64,000 bases of DNA, taken from Bacteroidales bacterium UBA1800 (GTDB lineage Bacteria; Bacteroidota; Bacteroidia; Bacteroidales; VadinHA17). Under the pieces are notes generated by a model. The model searched no databases and was not told the DNA's origin. It worked only from the letters and a program-made list of their open reading frames with translations. Where the stretch lies: positions 7,247 to 71,246 of the forward strand of contig DCFQ01000038.1 of NCBI GenBank assembly GCA_002319915.1. Reading direction: 5' to 3'. Positions 51,170 to 61,516 of the stretch are shown one piece after another. A program made the translations under genes and the position numbers. Positions within the stretch are counted from its first letter, which is position 1; each line of letters starts with the position of its first letter.

Positions 51170-53989
51170 TTAAGGTTTTGCCAGCACCGGCTTTCCGAAG
51201 CCGATCTTCTCCAGTGGCGCCATCTGTGTGGCTTTGTCGCCCACAACAATGTAATACATGTTATCAGGCACAATGTACCTGTCGATTATCGATTTGCTTT
51301 CAGCGGCTGTCATGTTCCTCACCACACCTTCATCCCTGATGATATAATCGTCCGGGAAATTGTATTTGCTCATCGTTGCAAGCATGTCGGCCAGGGCGTC
51401 GTTGGTCTCGAACCGCAGCGCATTGGCCCGTATAATGCAGTTCCTGATGAAACTGACATCGGAGTCGGATATCCCGTTCCGGTATTTCTCGAGCTGGTCC
51501 CTGATTATGCCGAGCGACTCGAAGGTCGCATCAGATCTGACACTTGTTGCAACGATGAAGGGAGCGACCGTCTTCATTTCGGAAAACTGGCTTGAAGCTC
51601 CGTAGGTGTATCCTTTCTGTTCCCTCAGGATCTGGTTTAGAATGCTGGTGAAGGCGCCGCCAAGCCTGTAGTTGATGAAATCGGCTTTGACCCAGTCGGG
51701 GTTCTCCCTCGAAAGCGCTGGATAGCCCGCATAGATAACCGATTGCTTTGAACCGGGCATATCTACAAAGTAAATTGCAGACTTCCCGGGTTTAACCGGA
51801 CTTTCATAGGTGTTAAAAACGACATCCCTTGATTTCCAGTCTGTCTCGAGCGGCTTCAGTGCCGCCAGCACCTGCTCTTCCGAAATGTTGCCGGCTACCA
51901 TTATCCTTGTCACCGTCGGGGAGAAGCATTTATCGAAATATGACTTCAGGTTTTCGAGCTTAATGCTTTTCATCGATTCAACCGAGCCAAGGGAGTTGTA
52001 CCCGAAAATATTCCCGGTGCCGTAAATCATCCTGTAGAAGGTAAGGCTTGCCACCCGGCCCGGCTGGGCCTGCCCCTGGATTATGCTGTTCAGGGTCCTT
52101 GTCCTGGCGAGTGAGAACTCCGTAGAATCCCACCTTGGTTCAAGGATGATTTCCCTGATCAGGGAGACGGTCTTGTCAAAATTCCTCGAGAGCATGTCGG
52201 AGCTCAGGTACAATTCCTCGCGGCCGGGATACATTTCGATCGCAGATCCCAGCAGTTCCGTCTGCTCCTCAAGGTCCTCGGGGGTCCTGTTTTTTGTTCC
52301 CTGCGGGAGGACCGAAGCCACCATTGAGGCCACGCCGGGGAGTTTTATGCTGTCCTGCCATACACCGCCGTCGAATGCAAAAGTCAGGCTCACCAGTGGA
52401 AGCTCCTTGTTCTCTATCCCGTAAACCCTGATGCCATTGCTCAGCTGGGCCCTCCAGACCCTGGGCGCCCTGACCATTGGCTCCTTCCCGGCGGGCGGCT
52501 CCACGGCCCTGTCAATCCCGGAGGGTGTTTTGACGACCTGTTCGTTCCCTTCCTCGGTGATCGGAACCTGGGTTGCTTCCTTTATGTTTTCCGTCTTTAC
52601 CTCTGCCTCTACAGAGCTGTCGGCTGCGAGATCAAGCCTTCCTTTCGGCACAAAGCTCGTGACAATATGCGGTTTGCCTTTTATGTACTTCTGGTAAACT
52701 GACATAATATCGGCCGTCGTTACAGCCTTGATGTTCTCCAGGTCCTTTTCAATATAACCCGGATTGTCCAGGAAGGTATTATAGAATGCAAGCCTGAATG
52801 ACTTGTTCATTACGCTGGAAAGACCGCTGTAAAAGCTCTTCTCGGATGTGGCTTTTATCCTTTCGACATCGTTTTCAGTGATGCCGTCCTTTTCAAATCG
52901 GTCAAATGCTTCCGAAACAGCCTTTTCGATATCCTTCAGCGACTTGCCTTCATTCGCACGGATGCTTATCGTGAATTCCCCGGCAAGCTCCGATTTATTG
53001 TCATATGCATTGGTTTCGGAAGTCAGCTGTTTTTCTTTCACCAGGACTTTATAAAAGGGCGCTTTTTTACCGTCAGCCAGGATTGAAGCAAGAAAATCGA
53101 GTGCATAAGAATCCCGCGCATATTGCTGTGGCACCGGCCAAACCATTGTCAGTTCAGGTGCATTCGCAAATTCATCCTCGTGGTAGAGCCTCTTAGTCCG
53201 TTCGAGAGTTACCGTCATCGGCCCACGTTTTTCAACCTCGCCATGAGGCTTAATCTCGCTGAAATATTTGTTAAGCAGGATTTTCACAGAATCAGGATCA
53301 AAATCACCGGAAAGCACGAGCGTTGCATTCCCCGGGCCATAAAACTTTGAATAGTAATTTCTTACATCATCGATGGTCGCGTTTTTCAGATCCTGCATTT
53401 CACCGATGACTTCCCAGTGATAGGGGTGATCGGAAGGATACAGGTATTTGTCGATCACATAATCGGTGAAGCCATAAGGGGTGTTGTCCTCCCTCTGCCT
53501 CTTCTCATTCTGAACCACATTCTGCTGGAGGGCAAGCAAATGAGGAGTGACTGAATTGATGAAATAGCCCATCCTGTCCGACTCGAGCCAGAGGATCCTC
53601 TCAAGAGCGTTTTCGGGAAATATCTCGAAGTAGGTGGTGACATCCCTGGTAGTGAACCCATTGTTAGATCCTCCCATCTCTTCGATTACCTGGTCGAATT
53701 TCCCGGCAGGCACATTTTCAGAGCCGCCGAACAGGAGATGCTCGAAAAGATGAGCAAACCCGGTCTTTCCGGGCTTTTCCCTGCCCGAACCCACATGATA
53801 CATTATGGCATATGCGATTACCGGGTCGGAATGATCAGTGTGCAATACGACCTGGAGGCCATTCTGCATTGTGTATTTTTCATAGGGGATCTTAAGCTTT
53901 TCAACCGTTGAACTATTGTTGCATGCAGTCAATAAAATAAAGTAAGCCGCAAGCAGGAGAGGCCCGGACAGGGCATGTTTCTTTTTCAT
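51170..53989 (-). CDS. M16 family zinc peptidase lipoprotein (pitrilysin-type fused dimer)
   Basis: 939 residues. Lipobox LTAC (Cys23). The first M16 half contains HLFEH (His80, Glu83, His84) with the downstream Glu in VVQNEKRQRED. The second half (from about residue 510, starting APRVWRAQLSNGIRVYGIEN) has the M16 fold but no HxxEH motif, so it is the inactive partner half, as in most bacterial M16B fusions. The enzyme probably cleaves peptides outside the inner membrane. It stands alone on the reverse strand. Confidence 0.95.
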   Translation of the reverse strand: MKKKHALSGPLLLAAYFILLTACNNSSTVEKLKIPYEKYTMQNGLQVVLHTDHSDPVIAYAIMYHVGSGREKPGKTGFAHLFEHLLFGGSENVPAGKFDQVIEEMGGSNNGFTTRDVTTYFEIFPENALERILWLESDRMGYFINSVTPHLLALQQNVVQNEKRQREDNTPYGFTDYVIDKYLYPSDHPYHWEVIGEMQDLKNATIDDVRNYYSKFYGPGNATLVLSGDFDPDSVKILLNKYFSEIKPHGEVEKRGPMTVTLERTKRLYHEDEFANAPELTMVWPVPQQYARDSYALDFLASILADGKKAPFYKVLVKEKQLTSETNAYDNKSELAGEFTISIRANEGKSLKDIEKAVSEAFDRFEKDGITENDVERIKATSEKSFYSGLSSVMNKSFRLAFYNTFLDNPGYIEKDLENIKAVTTADIMSVYQKYIKGKPHIVTSFVPKGRLDLAADSSVEAEVKTENIKEATQVPITEEGNEQVVKTPSGIDRAVEPPAGKEPMVRAPRVWRAQLSNGIRVYGIENKELPLVSLTFAFDGGVWQDSIKLPGVASMVASVLPQGTKNRTPEDLEEQTELLGSAIEMYPGREELYLSSDMLSRNFDKTVSLIREIILEPRWDSTEFSLARTRTLNSIIQGQAQPGRVASLTFYRMIYGTGNIFGYNSLGSVESMKSIKLENLKSYFDKCFSPTVTRIMVAGNISEEQVLAALKPLETDWKSRDVVFNTYESPVKPGKSAIYFVDMPGSKQSVIYAGYPALSRENPDWVKADFINYRLGGAFTSILNQILREQKGYTYGASSQFSEMKTVAPFIVATSVRSDATFESLGIIRDQLEKYRNGISDSDVSFIRNCIIRANALRFETNDALADMLATMSKYNFPDDYIIRDEGVVRNMTAAESKSIIDRYIVPDNMYYIVVGDKATQMAPLEKIGFGKPVLAKP

Positions 53990-54159
53990 TTCACGTACTG
54001 GATAAAAATGTTTAACTGACTTTAAATATTTCGAGTTTTTCTATTTCCGGCAAGCCTTAATTGCCGCCAACGCCGGGATTACTCATCAAAATATTCCGGC
54101 TGAAGCAGGGTTTGATTCAATTTTAGTATATTTCAGTTACCTAATTCAACATCATTCCT

Positions 54160-57100
54160 ATGAAAAAGTTTTTCATTGCCAGCGTTTTGTGCCTTTTACC
54201 GCTTCTCCCCGGCATACCGCAGGATAAGTCTTTCCTCTCAGAAATATATTCTTATCTCGAAAATCCGGCAGTGTTCGAAAAGAACCAGGTGGAGGGTCAT
54301 ACGCCTCTTCTCCCGTTCAATACAACCGTCGAAGCATTGAAGAATGACCGGGATGGATCCTCAAATTTCCGGTCACTCAACGGCACCTGGAAGTTTTTCT
54401 TTTCTTCAACCCCGGAAGGAGTTCCCGGAGGCTTTTACAGGGAGGATTTCAATGACAGGAAATGGGACACCATCAGCGTACCGTCGAACTGGGAAATGGA
54501 GGGTTTCGGGGATCCACTTTTCAGAAATGTGACCACGCCGTTTAAACCGGATCCCCCCAGGATCCCGCATGAATACAATCCGACAGGCTCATACAGAAAG
54601 GTGTTTACAGTGCCTGATGCCTGGAAGGGGAGGGAGATCTTCCTCAGGATGGAAAAAACGGCATCAGCTTCGTTTGTCTGGATCAACGGGCAGGAGGTCG
54701 GGTATAATGAAGGAGGCCAGGAGCCCGCTGAATATGATATTTCAAAATACATCAGGCAGGGCAGGAACACAATCGCGGTTGTCGTTTTCAAATATTCGGA
54801 CGGATATTACCTTGAGGACCAGGACTACTGGAGGCTCGCCGGGATCTTCGACAATGTGTGGCTCTATGCGGCCCCGAAGGTTCATATTTTCGACTGGTCG
54901 GCCATTACCGACCTCGACAGCAATTATGTGAATGCCGACCTTGGATTGTCATTCACACTAAGAAATTACTCTCCGGGGCCCGGATCAGGTTTTACCATAA
55001 GGACAACCGTCTATGACCCGGGGAAACAGGTTGTCAGGAGTGTAACAACCGGCCCTTTCGATGTTACACCGGGTGAGAAGAAGAATGTGAGCCTTTCGGA
55101 GCACTTTGACAATCCCTTAAAATGGTCAGCCGAGCATCCCTCCCTTTACACCCTCCAGTTCGAGCTTATTGACCGGGATGGAAAGACAGTTGAGGCAATC
55201 ACAGGCCGGATAGGGTTCAAGCAGACTGAGATAAGGAACCAGGTGTTTTACCTCAACGGCAAGCCTGTAAAGCTTAACGGCATCAACAGCCATATGCAGC
55301 ATCCTGTTACAGGGCATGCAATGGATGAAGCCACCATCAGGAAAGACCTGACAATACTCAGGCAGTTCAACATCAACTGCGTGCGGACCTCTCATTACCC
55401 CCCTGTGATAAAATACCTTGACCTGGCTGACGAGTACGGGATCTATATCGTGGATGAGACCGGAGATGAGTCGCACGCGACAGAATTTGTCTCGGAAAAC
55501 CCGGCATGGGAGGGAATGTACCGTGAGAGGGCAAGGAAGATGGTGCTTCGCGACAGGAACCACCCCTGCGTGTTGTTCTGGAGCGCCGGGAATGAAAGCG
55601 GCGAGGGTGACAATATTTGTGCTGTGATCAACGAGGGCAGGAAATATGACAATACCCGGTACTGGATGTACGGAGGGAATGCCTACGCCCATAAATGCGA
55701 AGAGATCATCGGCCCGAGATATCCCCAGGTCCGCGACCTGCTGACAAGCGTGTTAAATGTTCCGTCGGATAAGGATCCTAGACCCTCATTCCTTGATGAA
55801 TACCTTGCTGTAACAGGGAACGGAGGGGGAGGGCTCGATGATTACTGGCGGGAATTCTATTCGCATCCGAGGAGCATGGGTGGCGCTATCTGGGACTTCG
55901 TGAGCACCGGGATCACCGAAAAGGCCAGGTACCTCGACGACAGCTCCGGGAATAATATCCAGGTGAACGTTATGGGCAGGGCGAAGCTTGTGCCCGGCAG
56001 GTCAGGCAGCGGCCTTGACCTCAACGGACATGACCAGTGGGCGGAAGTGTACAGGGACGATGCCCTCGAAATAGGCGGGAATAACCTTACTCTTTCCATA
56101 TGGGCCTTCCCACGTTCTCTCAGCAGTTCGGCAGGAACTCTTATTACCAAGGGTAACTGGCAGTTCGGGATTGATCAGACCGGCAGCGACTCACTCGAAT
56201 TCTACCTGACCACCTTAGAGAGAAACGTGGTCAGGATGGCCCTGCCGGCTGACTGGGAATATAAGTGGCACCACATCGCCGCACACTATGACGGATCATC
56301 TGCCTGGCTCTCCATCGACGGGAAGGAGAGCATCCGCAACCCTGTCTCAGGAAATATCCTCAACACTCCCTTCCCGGTCAACATAGGCAGGAACTCTGAG
56401 ATCCATGGTCAGGAGACCTCTGTTTACATTTGCGATGCCGTTCTAGATGAGGCGGGGATTTTCACGAAGCAGGTTCCCAATGACCAGCTCCTTCAGCCTT
56501 CGGAAGAACTGAAGGGACAGGCAGCGCTCTGGCTTGATTTTGAAAGCATATCCGAGGGGGATGATTATTTCAGCTACGGCATAGGAGCAAGGACTTACGG
56601 CGCTATCTGGCCCGACCGGCGGCCCCAGCCGGAGATGTGGCAGATGAAGAAATCGGCTCAACCCGTACTGACGACACTGATTTCAGCCGAAACCGGGGAG
56701 GTTGAGGTCACAAACAGGTTCCTCTTTACCGGCCTGGATGAACTCCAGGGCAGATGGATGCTTGAAGAAGACGGAGAAGTCCTGCAGGAGGGACCGCTCG
56801 ATCTCAGTATCCGGCCGCTGCAAAAAATGACGGTGAAGATACCTTTCACAAAGCCTGCCGTGAAGCCGGGTGCTGAGTACAGGCTCCAGGTAAGCTTCAG
56901 GCTGAAAGATAATACCACATGGGCGGAGAAAGGTTTTGAAATCGCCTGGGACCAGATGGAGCTTCCCTGGAAGGCGGCCCCGGTTATGACAGCTGCCCTC
57001 GCAACCAGAGCGCTGGATGTACAGGAGAGCAATGATGAGCTGACAATCAGGGGACGGGATTTCAGCTGCGTAATCAGCAGGAATACGGGATTGCTGGTGT

Positions 57101-57927
57101 CGGTGAGGGTTAGCGGGAAGGAGATGATAAGGTCGGGAGCCGAACTCAACCTATGGAGGGCGCCGCTCGCCAATGAGATCGACGAATGGACATTCTGGTC
57201 GTCAAATATCAAGAGCCGCAAGGACGGATTCGGCCGGTTTGCCGCCACCGAATGGTACTCGACCGGGCTCGACAGGATGTGGTGGATGAAGGACAGCTTC
57301 TCCTGGAGAGAGCCTGACAGCAGTTCCGTGGAGGTCCTCTCGAGGAGTATCCATGTGACCGGGGATGGTCGCGGAGCGTTTATTGACAACCTCAGGTATA
57401 CGATTGGAAGCGACGGTGTTATTACCATAGAAAATTCCCTCGTACCGAATGGGCAAATGCCGTCGTGGCTGCCCAGGATCGGCCAGCAGTGGATCCTGGA
57501 CAACGGCCTTGTGAATATAAGCTGGTACGGAAGGGGACCCCAGGAAAATTACCCTGACAGGAAAACCGGTTACAGGATCGGAGTATACAGCTCAACGGCC
57601 TCGGATATGTATGAACCCTACCTAAAACCTCAGGATTACGGATTAAGGACTGACAACAGGTGGGTGAGGGTGACAGATGCCGGTGGGACCGGCCTTGAAT
57701 TCACCGGCGACAGGCCGTTCAATTTCAGCGCCCAGATCTACGATACTGAGAATCTTACCAGGGCGATGTACACTTACCAGCTTCACAAGGCTGACGGCAT
57801 CACCCTAAACCTCGATTATGCCACCAGCGGTGTGGGCTGCACGGCAGCGGGCGTATTCCCGGAATACCAGGTGATGCCCGGCAGGTATGATTTCAGGCTT
57901 ACGGTTAAGCCCTTGTTCGGGAAATAA
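54160..57927 (+). CDS. GH2 beta-galactosidase (LacZ-type) with inserted LamG domain
   Basis: 1255 residues. Signal peptide about 1-20. LacZ domains: jelly roll (about 45-235), Ig-like (about 240-355), TIM barrel from about 360 with acid/base Glu479 (SAGNESGEG) and nucleophile Glu547 (FLDEYLAVTGN). After GGAIWDFVSTG (574-584) a LamG/concanavalin-like domain occupies about 590-780 (LDLNGHDQWAEV, WHHIAAHYDGSSAWLSIDG), and the barrel resumes with YGAIWPDRRPQPEMW near 805-825. The large C-terminal beta-sandwich of LacZ follows (about 980-1250). Near-consensus -7 box TATATTTC at 54127-54134. Confidence 0.93.
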   Translation: MKKFFIASVLCLLPLLPGIPQDKSFLSEIYSYLENPAVFEKNQVEGHTPLLPFNTTVEALKNDRDGSSNFRSLNGTWKFFFSSTPEGVPGGFYREDFNDRKWDTISVPSNWEMEGFGDPLFRNVTTPFKPDPPRIPHEYNPTGSYRKVFTVPDAWKGREIFLRMEKTASASFVWINGQEVGYNEGGQEPAEYDISKYIRQGRNTIAVVVFKYSDGYYLEDQDYWRLAGIFDNVWLYAAPKVHIFDWSAITDLDSNYVNADLGLSFTLRNYSPGPGSGFTIRTTVYDPGKQVVRSVTTGPFDVTPGEKKNVSLSEHFDNPLKWSAEHPSLYTLQFELIDRDGKTVEAITGRIGFKQTEIRNQVFYLNGKPVKLNGINSHMQHPVTGHAMDEATIRKDLTILRQFNINCVRTSHYPPVIKYLDLADEYGIYIVDETGDESHATEFVSENPAWEGMYRERARKMVLRDRNHPCVLFWSAGNESGEGDNICAVINEGRKYDNTRYWMYGGNAYAHKCEEIIGPRYPQVRDLLTSVLNVPSDKDPRPSFLDEYLAVTGNGGGGLDDYWREFYSHPRSMGGAIWDFVSTGITEKARYLDDSSGNNIQVNVMGRAKLVPGRSGSGLDLNGHDQWAEVYRDDALEIGGNNLTLSIWAFPRSLSSSAGTLITKGNWQFGIDQTGSDSLEFYLTTLERNVVRMALPADWEYKWHHIAAHYDGSSAWLSIDGKESIRNPVSGNILNTPFPVNIGRNSEIHGQETSVYICDAVLDEAGIFTKQVPNDQLLQPSEELKGQAALWLDFESISEGDDYFSYGIGARTYGAIWPDRRPQPEMWQMKKSAQPVLTTLISAETGEVEVTNRFLFTGLDELQGRWMLEEDGEVLQEGPLDLSIRPLQKMTVKIPFTKPAVKPGAEYRLQVSFRLKDNTTWAEKGFEIAWDQMELPWKAAPVMTAALATRALDVQESNDELTIRGRDFSCVISRNTGLLVSVRVSGKEMIRSGAELNLWRAPLANEIDEWTFWSSNIKSRKDGFGRFAATEWYSTGLDRMWWMKDSFSWREPDSSSVEVLSRSIHVTGDGRGAFIDNLRYTIGSDGVITIENSLVPNGQMPSWLPRIGQQWILDNGLVNISWYGRGPQENYPDRKTGYRIGVYSSTASDMYEPYLKPQDYGLRTDNRWVRVTDAGGTGLEFTGDRPFNFSAQIYDTENLTRAMYTYQLHKADGITLNLDYATSGVGCTAAGVFPEYQVMPGRYDFRLTVKPLFGK

Positions 57928-57947
57928 TGCAGATGACTCCGAGGTTT

Positions 57948-58036
57948 TTTAACCACTGAGTGACACTGGTTTTTTAGCGAGTCTCAGGCTACAACTCAGT
58001 GTTGTCCAGGATGACTCAGGTTAACTCTGTGGTAAA
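57948..58036. repeat. imperfect inverted repeat with CACTGAGT/ACTCTGTG arms (class D)
   Basis: Between the convergent LacZ-type and DUF5107 genes. TTTAACCACTGAGTGACACTG at its left faces CAGGTTAACTCTGTGGTAAA at its right; the arms are similar but imperfectly complementary. CTCAG/ACTCAG units fill the middle. It resembles the other gap elements in design but not in sequence. Confidence 0.6.
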
Positions 58037-58054
58037 CAAATCTCCGGATTCCGG

Positions 58055-61000
58055 TTAGTGCGATAAATCTTCAAGTTCCGTTATTGCATACAGGTTGCCG
58101 GCCGAGAGCGAGCATGCCTTCTGAAGCGCCTCCTTAGCTGCCTTCAGGTCTCCGAGTCCTTTATATCCGAGACCCTTGAGCAGCCAGGCATTTGATGACC
58201 TGACATTCCTGGCTTCCTTTTCACCGAATTTGGCGAAGAAATCGGGCGCGTCATTTGCAGACGCGGAGAGCAGGCTGTCGGCTTTTGCGACCATCGACCT
58301 GAAGATCATCGCGGCTTCCTGCTTCCCGCCAAGCTTTGACCGGCTGAGGCCCTGGTAATAACGGATATAATTACCGTCATCTGCCTGGGAAGAGGCCGAT
58401 GATCTGAAGCACTCCCTTGCCCTGGTCATTTTACCCAGGGCCTCGTATGCAAGGCCGGTATAGTAACCGACCTGGATCTCCCTGGCCCCAGCCCTTGCGC
58501 TGCCTCCCTCCTCATCGGGGATCCTCGCTTTGAGGAACTCCCCAAGCGCTTTCTGATAATCCCCGCCTGCCATGAATTTCCTTCCAAGCATCAGGTGAGC
58601 GTCGATGATCACTTCCCTGACCATGGAGTTTCCCTCCCTGTAATTGAAGTTCCTGCCTTCAAGGTATTCGACAGCTTTTTCAGGTTTTCCGCCCAGGGTA
58701 AGGACGGTGATCTGCCTGACAAACGAATCGTCGCGTTTCTTAACAGTCTCGTTGTTTCCCTCAAACAGCTTAAGCCTCTTTTCCACAGGTGTGTTGCTAA
58801 GCTCATAAAGAGCATCGAGCTCGGTGAAATATTCCGCCTCGTTCTTTTCGAGGCTGATAGCTTTTTCATAGGCGGCGATTGCCCTGGCGCCGTCGTCCAG
58901 TGCATGATAGTAACCCCACCCGAGGTTCCTCCAGGCAATTGCTGCCGATGGTTCGAGCGAGACAGCCTTCTCCCAGCAGCTTATGGCTTTCAGGGGCTGG
59001 CGGTCGTACAGAAGGTTGCCAAGATAGTACCAGGGTTTCGCATCTCCGGGGTTGATTGATGAAGCAAGCTTAAAAACGTTCACCGTTTCGAGTCTGAAAG
59101 GGAAAACATTGTCGGTGGAGAGGGCTGATCCCTCCCTGAAGAGCTCTTCAGCCCCCAGCCTGTCGCCTTCCATATCCCGGATATAACCAAGGCAGTAAGA
59201 GACCACAGGATTCTTTCCCGTGAACCGTTTCATGATCTCTTCGGCTTCCCCGGGGAGGCCGTCGTTCAGGTAGCCGATGCCGGTCTCGAGATAGTTCTGA
59301 TCATAATCCCTCATGGCGGCGTTCAGGCGCCTGAGTTCTTCAGCAGCCTCATTATCCCGTCCGAGCGCCCTTAGAGCCAGCGAGTACTCGTTTCCGGCCC
59401 TGAAATCGAGGGGATCATCATGGTGGATTTGGCTGACCGCAGCGAGGGCTTCCTCGTATTTCCCCAGCCTTCGGAGGATAGAGGCTTTCAGGTTAATTGC
59501 GGGGTTGCAGCCGGAATTGGTCGATAATGACCGGGAAACCTCATCAAGGGACTTTGCAAAATCACCCCTCGTGCATGAGATCCTTGCCAGCTCGAGGTAT
59601 GCCGGCGAATGATACTGGTAATCCCAGGTCGCCCTGTAGAGAGTGTCGGCCGCCTCATCCGGGAGTCCGAGAGATTTTAAGGCCAGCCCTTCAAGGTAAA
59701 GTGCCTCGCAATCGGAAGGCCTCGTGTAATCCTTTGTTAATCTTTTAACAGCTCTCAAAAGGAAGCTTCTCGCACCTTCATAATCTCCCTTTTTAAGCAG
59801 GATGCTTCCCATGGCTGTATTGGATCTTACATCACCGGGGTCGCGCCTGAGAGCTTCGGAATAATAGTCCGCCGGGTTAAGCGAAGGATTGTAGAACTGT
59901 TCTATCCTTTTACCGGTCAGGTAAAGCTCTTCCGTTGTGGCAATCTTTTCGGGCGGGGCTGGGCGTTCCACAATGCCGGGCAGCTTTTCGGGATATTCAG
60001 CCTTGCGCGGCCGGTAGGACAGAAGCATCACGCCGTCCTCAGCATTGACCATTTCCGTATAGAGATCCGTGAGTTCGGCCGGGTGGGTCATCCTTATCAG
60101 CTTTGTGAACGGCTTTCCGGGCGATATCATAGTCTCTTCTGTAAAAATGGTCTTATCCCTGTCCTTCAGGACGATCCTGGCCCTTTTAAGCTCAGAGGTG
60201 GAATAATAGCCAAGGAAGACCTGGTCGTTATCCCTGCTCTCGAGATTGACTGCACCGTTCAGGTTGGCATTCTTAAATCCCCCGATCCCCCTTACCGGGA
60301 ACCAGTATTGCTTAAATGTTTTTACCTCGTACGGCTTTATCCAGCTGTAATCGGGCTGATTGTCGGAGAATGCCCCGACCATTATTTCGACATACGGCCC
60401 GTCGTTCTCCGTGAGCCTTGCCTCAGTGGCCTGTCCCCTCGGGCCGGAGCCCCATTCCCAGAGCTTGGCGCCCTTGACTATATTGTGATCCCCGATATGA
60501 ACCGTGCCGGCATCTTTCCCATGGTCGTATCCCCCCATAAAATCCTCCTTCAGGTCATATGCGAAGAAGGAATTCGATCCTGGCGAATTCTTCCACCAGC
60601 CGACATCCACGCCTTCGGTAAAGTCCTGGCCGTTGTACACCTCTTTTGACACCGGCCAGTGAGTGAAATTATTCTTTGCATGATAGGTGGCGATATTTAC
60701 GCTCGGGGGGAATATCACCTGGTAGTCGTTGTTGGTATGGGCAGCGACATTGGCCCAGTAAAGGAAGCTGTTCGTAAACGGTGTCGGATTGATGATCTTC
60801 ACTTCCGTCTCGAAATATGACCGGCCGGGAAAAACGGTGATCCCGACCGTCCATCTCATCCTGTGCCTGGGTTCGGTCTCACCGATATGGATCGTTTTGC
60901 TCCCGTCCTGGTTTTCAGATGTCGAATAATCGACCGGCAGGAAGGTGGAAGCGCGGTGATGGTGAAAGACGCACCATTCGATCCCGCCGGAGACCCAGGC

Positions 61001-61402
61001 GCCCAACATCCCGATATTTGACGGACGGACGACATTGTTGCGGTAGACAAAATTGTAATTGTCAGTCTTGTCGGTTGCATAATAGAGCTTTCCCCCAATC
61101 TCAGGGGTAACGCACAACTTTATATATTCATTCTCTAAAGTGACTGTTTTCCAGGCTTTGTCGATACGCTCCGGTGAAATGACATCATTCATCGCGTAGG
61201 GATAGATGACCCTGGATGCCCCCTGGTACGATTCCCCCTTGAAGAACATGGGATTCTTGTCTGCCGGGGCAACGGGATAGGTCGGCATCACAAGGTCCTG
61301 CTGCGACAGGGTGACCTGGGCAGCCGACTGAAGGGTCAGGGTCAGAACCGCTGTTGACAGATATATGGTTTTCGCAAAAGCGCGTCGCAGGTTTTTTTTC
61401 AT
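58055..61402 (-). CDS. DUF5107 domain protein with TPR array, secreted
   Basis: 1115 residues. Signal peptide about 1-28 (cleavage near SAAQ). Residues about 30-480 form a DUF5107 domain, a beta-sandwich like galactose mutarotases: TPEIGGKLYYATDKTDNYNF (20 residues), GAWVSGGIEWCVFHHHR and WANVAAHTNNDYQVIFPPS. From about 520 to the C-terminus there are a dozen or more TPR-like helical repeats (KKGDYEGARSFLLRAVK, AIAAYEKAISLEKNEAEYF). DUF5107 proteins often accompany polysaccharide-degrading genes. Reaction unknown; it could bind or process sugar ends. Divergent from the AGE epimerase. Confidence 0.88.
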   Translation of the reverse strand: MKKNLRRAFAKTIYLSTAVLTLTLQSAAQVTLSQQDLVMPTYPVAPADKNPMFFKGESYQGASRVIYPYAMNDVISPERIDKAWKTVTLENEYIKLCVTPEIGGKLYYATDKTDNYNFVYRNNVVRPSNIGMLGAWVSGGIEWCVFHHHRASTFLPVDYSTSENQDGSKTIHIGETEPRHRMRWTVGITVFPGRSYFETEVKIINPTPFTNSFLYWANVAAHTNNDYQVIFPPSVNIATYHAKNNFTHWPVSKEVYNGQDFTEGVDVGWWKNSPGSNSFFAYDLKEDFMGGYDHGKDAGTVHIGDHNIVKGAKLWEWGSGPRGQATEARLTENDGPYVEIMVGAFSDNQPDYSWIKPYEVKTFKQYWFPVRGIGGFKNANLNGAVNLESRDNDQVFLGYYSTSELKRARIVLKDRDKTIFTEETMISPGKPFTKLIRMTHPAELTDLYTEMVNAEDGVMLLSYRPRKAEYPEKLPGIVERPAPPEKIATTEELYLTGKRIEQFYNPSLNPADYYSEALRRDPGDVRSNTAMGSILLKKGDYEGARSFLLRAVKRLTKDYTRPSDCEALYLEGLALKSLGLPDEAADTLYRATWDYQYHSPAYLELARISCTRGDFAKSLDEVSRSLSTNSGCNPAINLKASILRRLGKYEEALAAVSQIHHDDPLDFRAGNEYSLALRALGRDNEAAEELRRLNAAMRDYDQNYLETGIGYLNDGLPGEAEEIMKRFTGKNPVVSYCLGYIRDMEGDRLGAEELFREGSALSTDNVFPFRLETVNVFKLASSINPGDAKPWYYLGNLLYDRQPLKAISCWEKAVSLEPSAAIAWRNLGWGYYHALDDGARAIAAYEKAISLEKNEAEYFTELDALYELSNTPVEKRLKLFEGNNETVKKRDDSFVRQITVLTLGGKPEKAVEYLEGRNFNYREGNSMVREVIIDAHLMLGRKFMAGGDYQKALGEFLKARIPDEEGGSARAGAREIQVGYYTGLAYEALGKMTRARECFRSSASSQADDGNYIRYYQGLSRSKLGGKQEAAMIFRSMVAKADSLLSASANDAPDFFAKFGEKEARNVRSSNAWLLKGLGYKGLGDLKAAKEALQKACSLSAGNLYAITELEDLSH

Positions 61403-61422
61403 AGCTGTTGACTTTTATCCAT

Positions 61423-61430
61423 CAAATTTA
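61423..61430 (-). promoter_or_regulatory. candidate -7 box for the DUF5107 gene
   Basis: The reverse strand reads TAAATTTG (TAnnTTTG), 20 bases before the start codon at 61402. No matching -33 box at the usual distance. Confidence 0.4.
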
Positions 61431-61516
61431 TAAGTTGCACAGGAAAATTGTACCCGGGATTGTATAAAAAAGGTGATCCCCGAAGATGTCGTTTCCGGGA
61501 ATGATTGTTTACCTTG

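Noticed and set aside
56658..57503. 281-codon reverse-strand frame inside the LacZ-type gene
   Set aside because: Antisense to a conserved GH2 C-terminal domain, Ser/Leu-rich, no motif.
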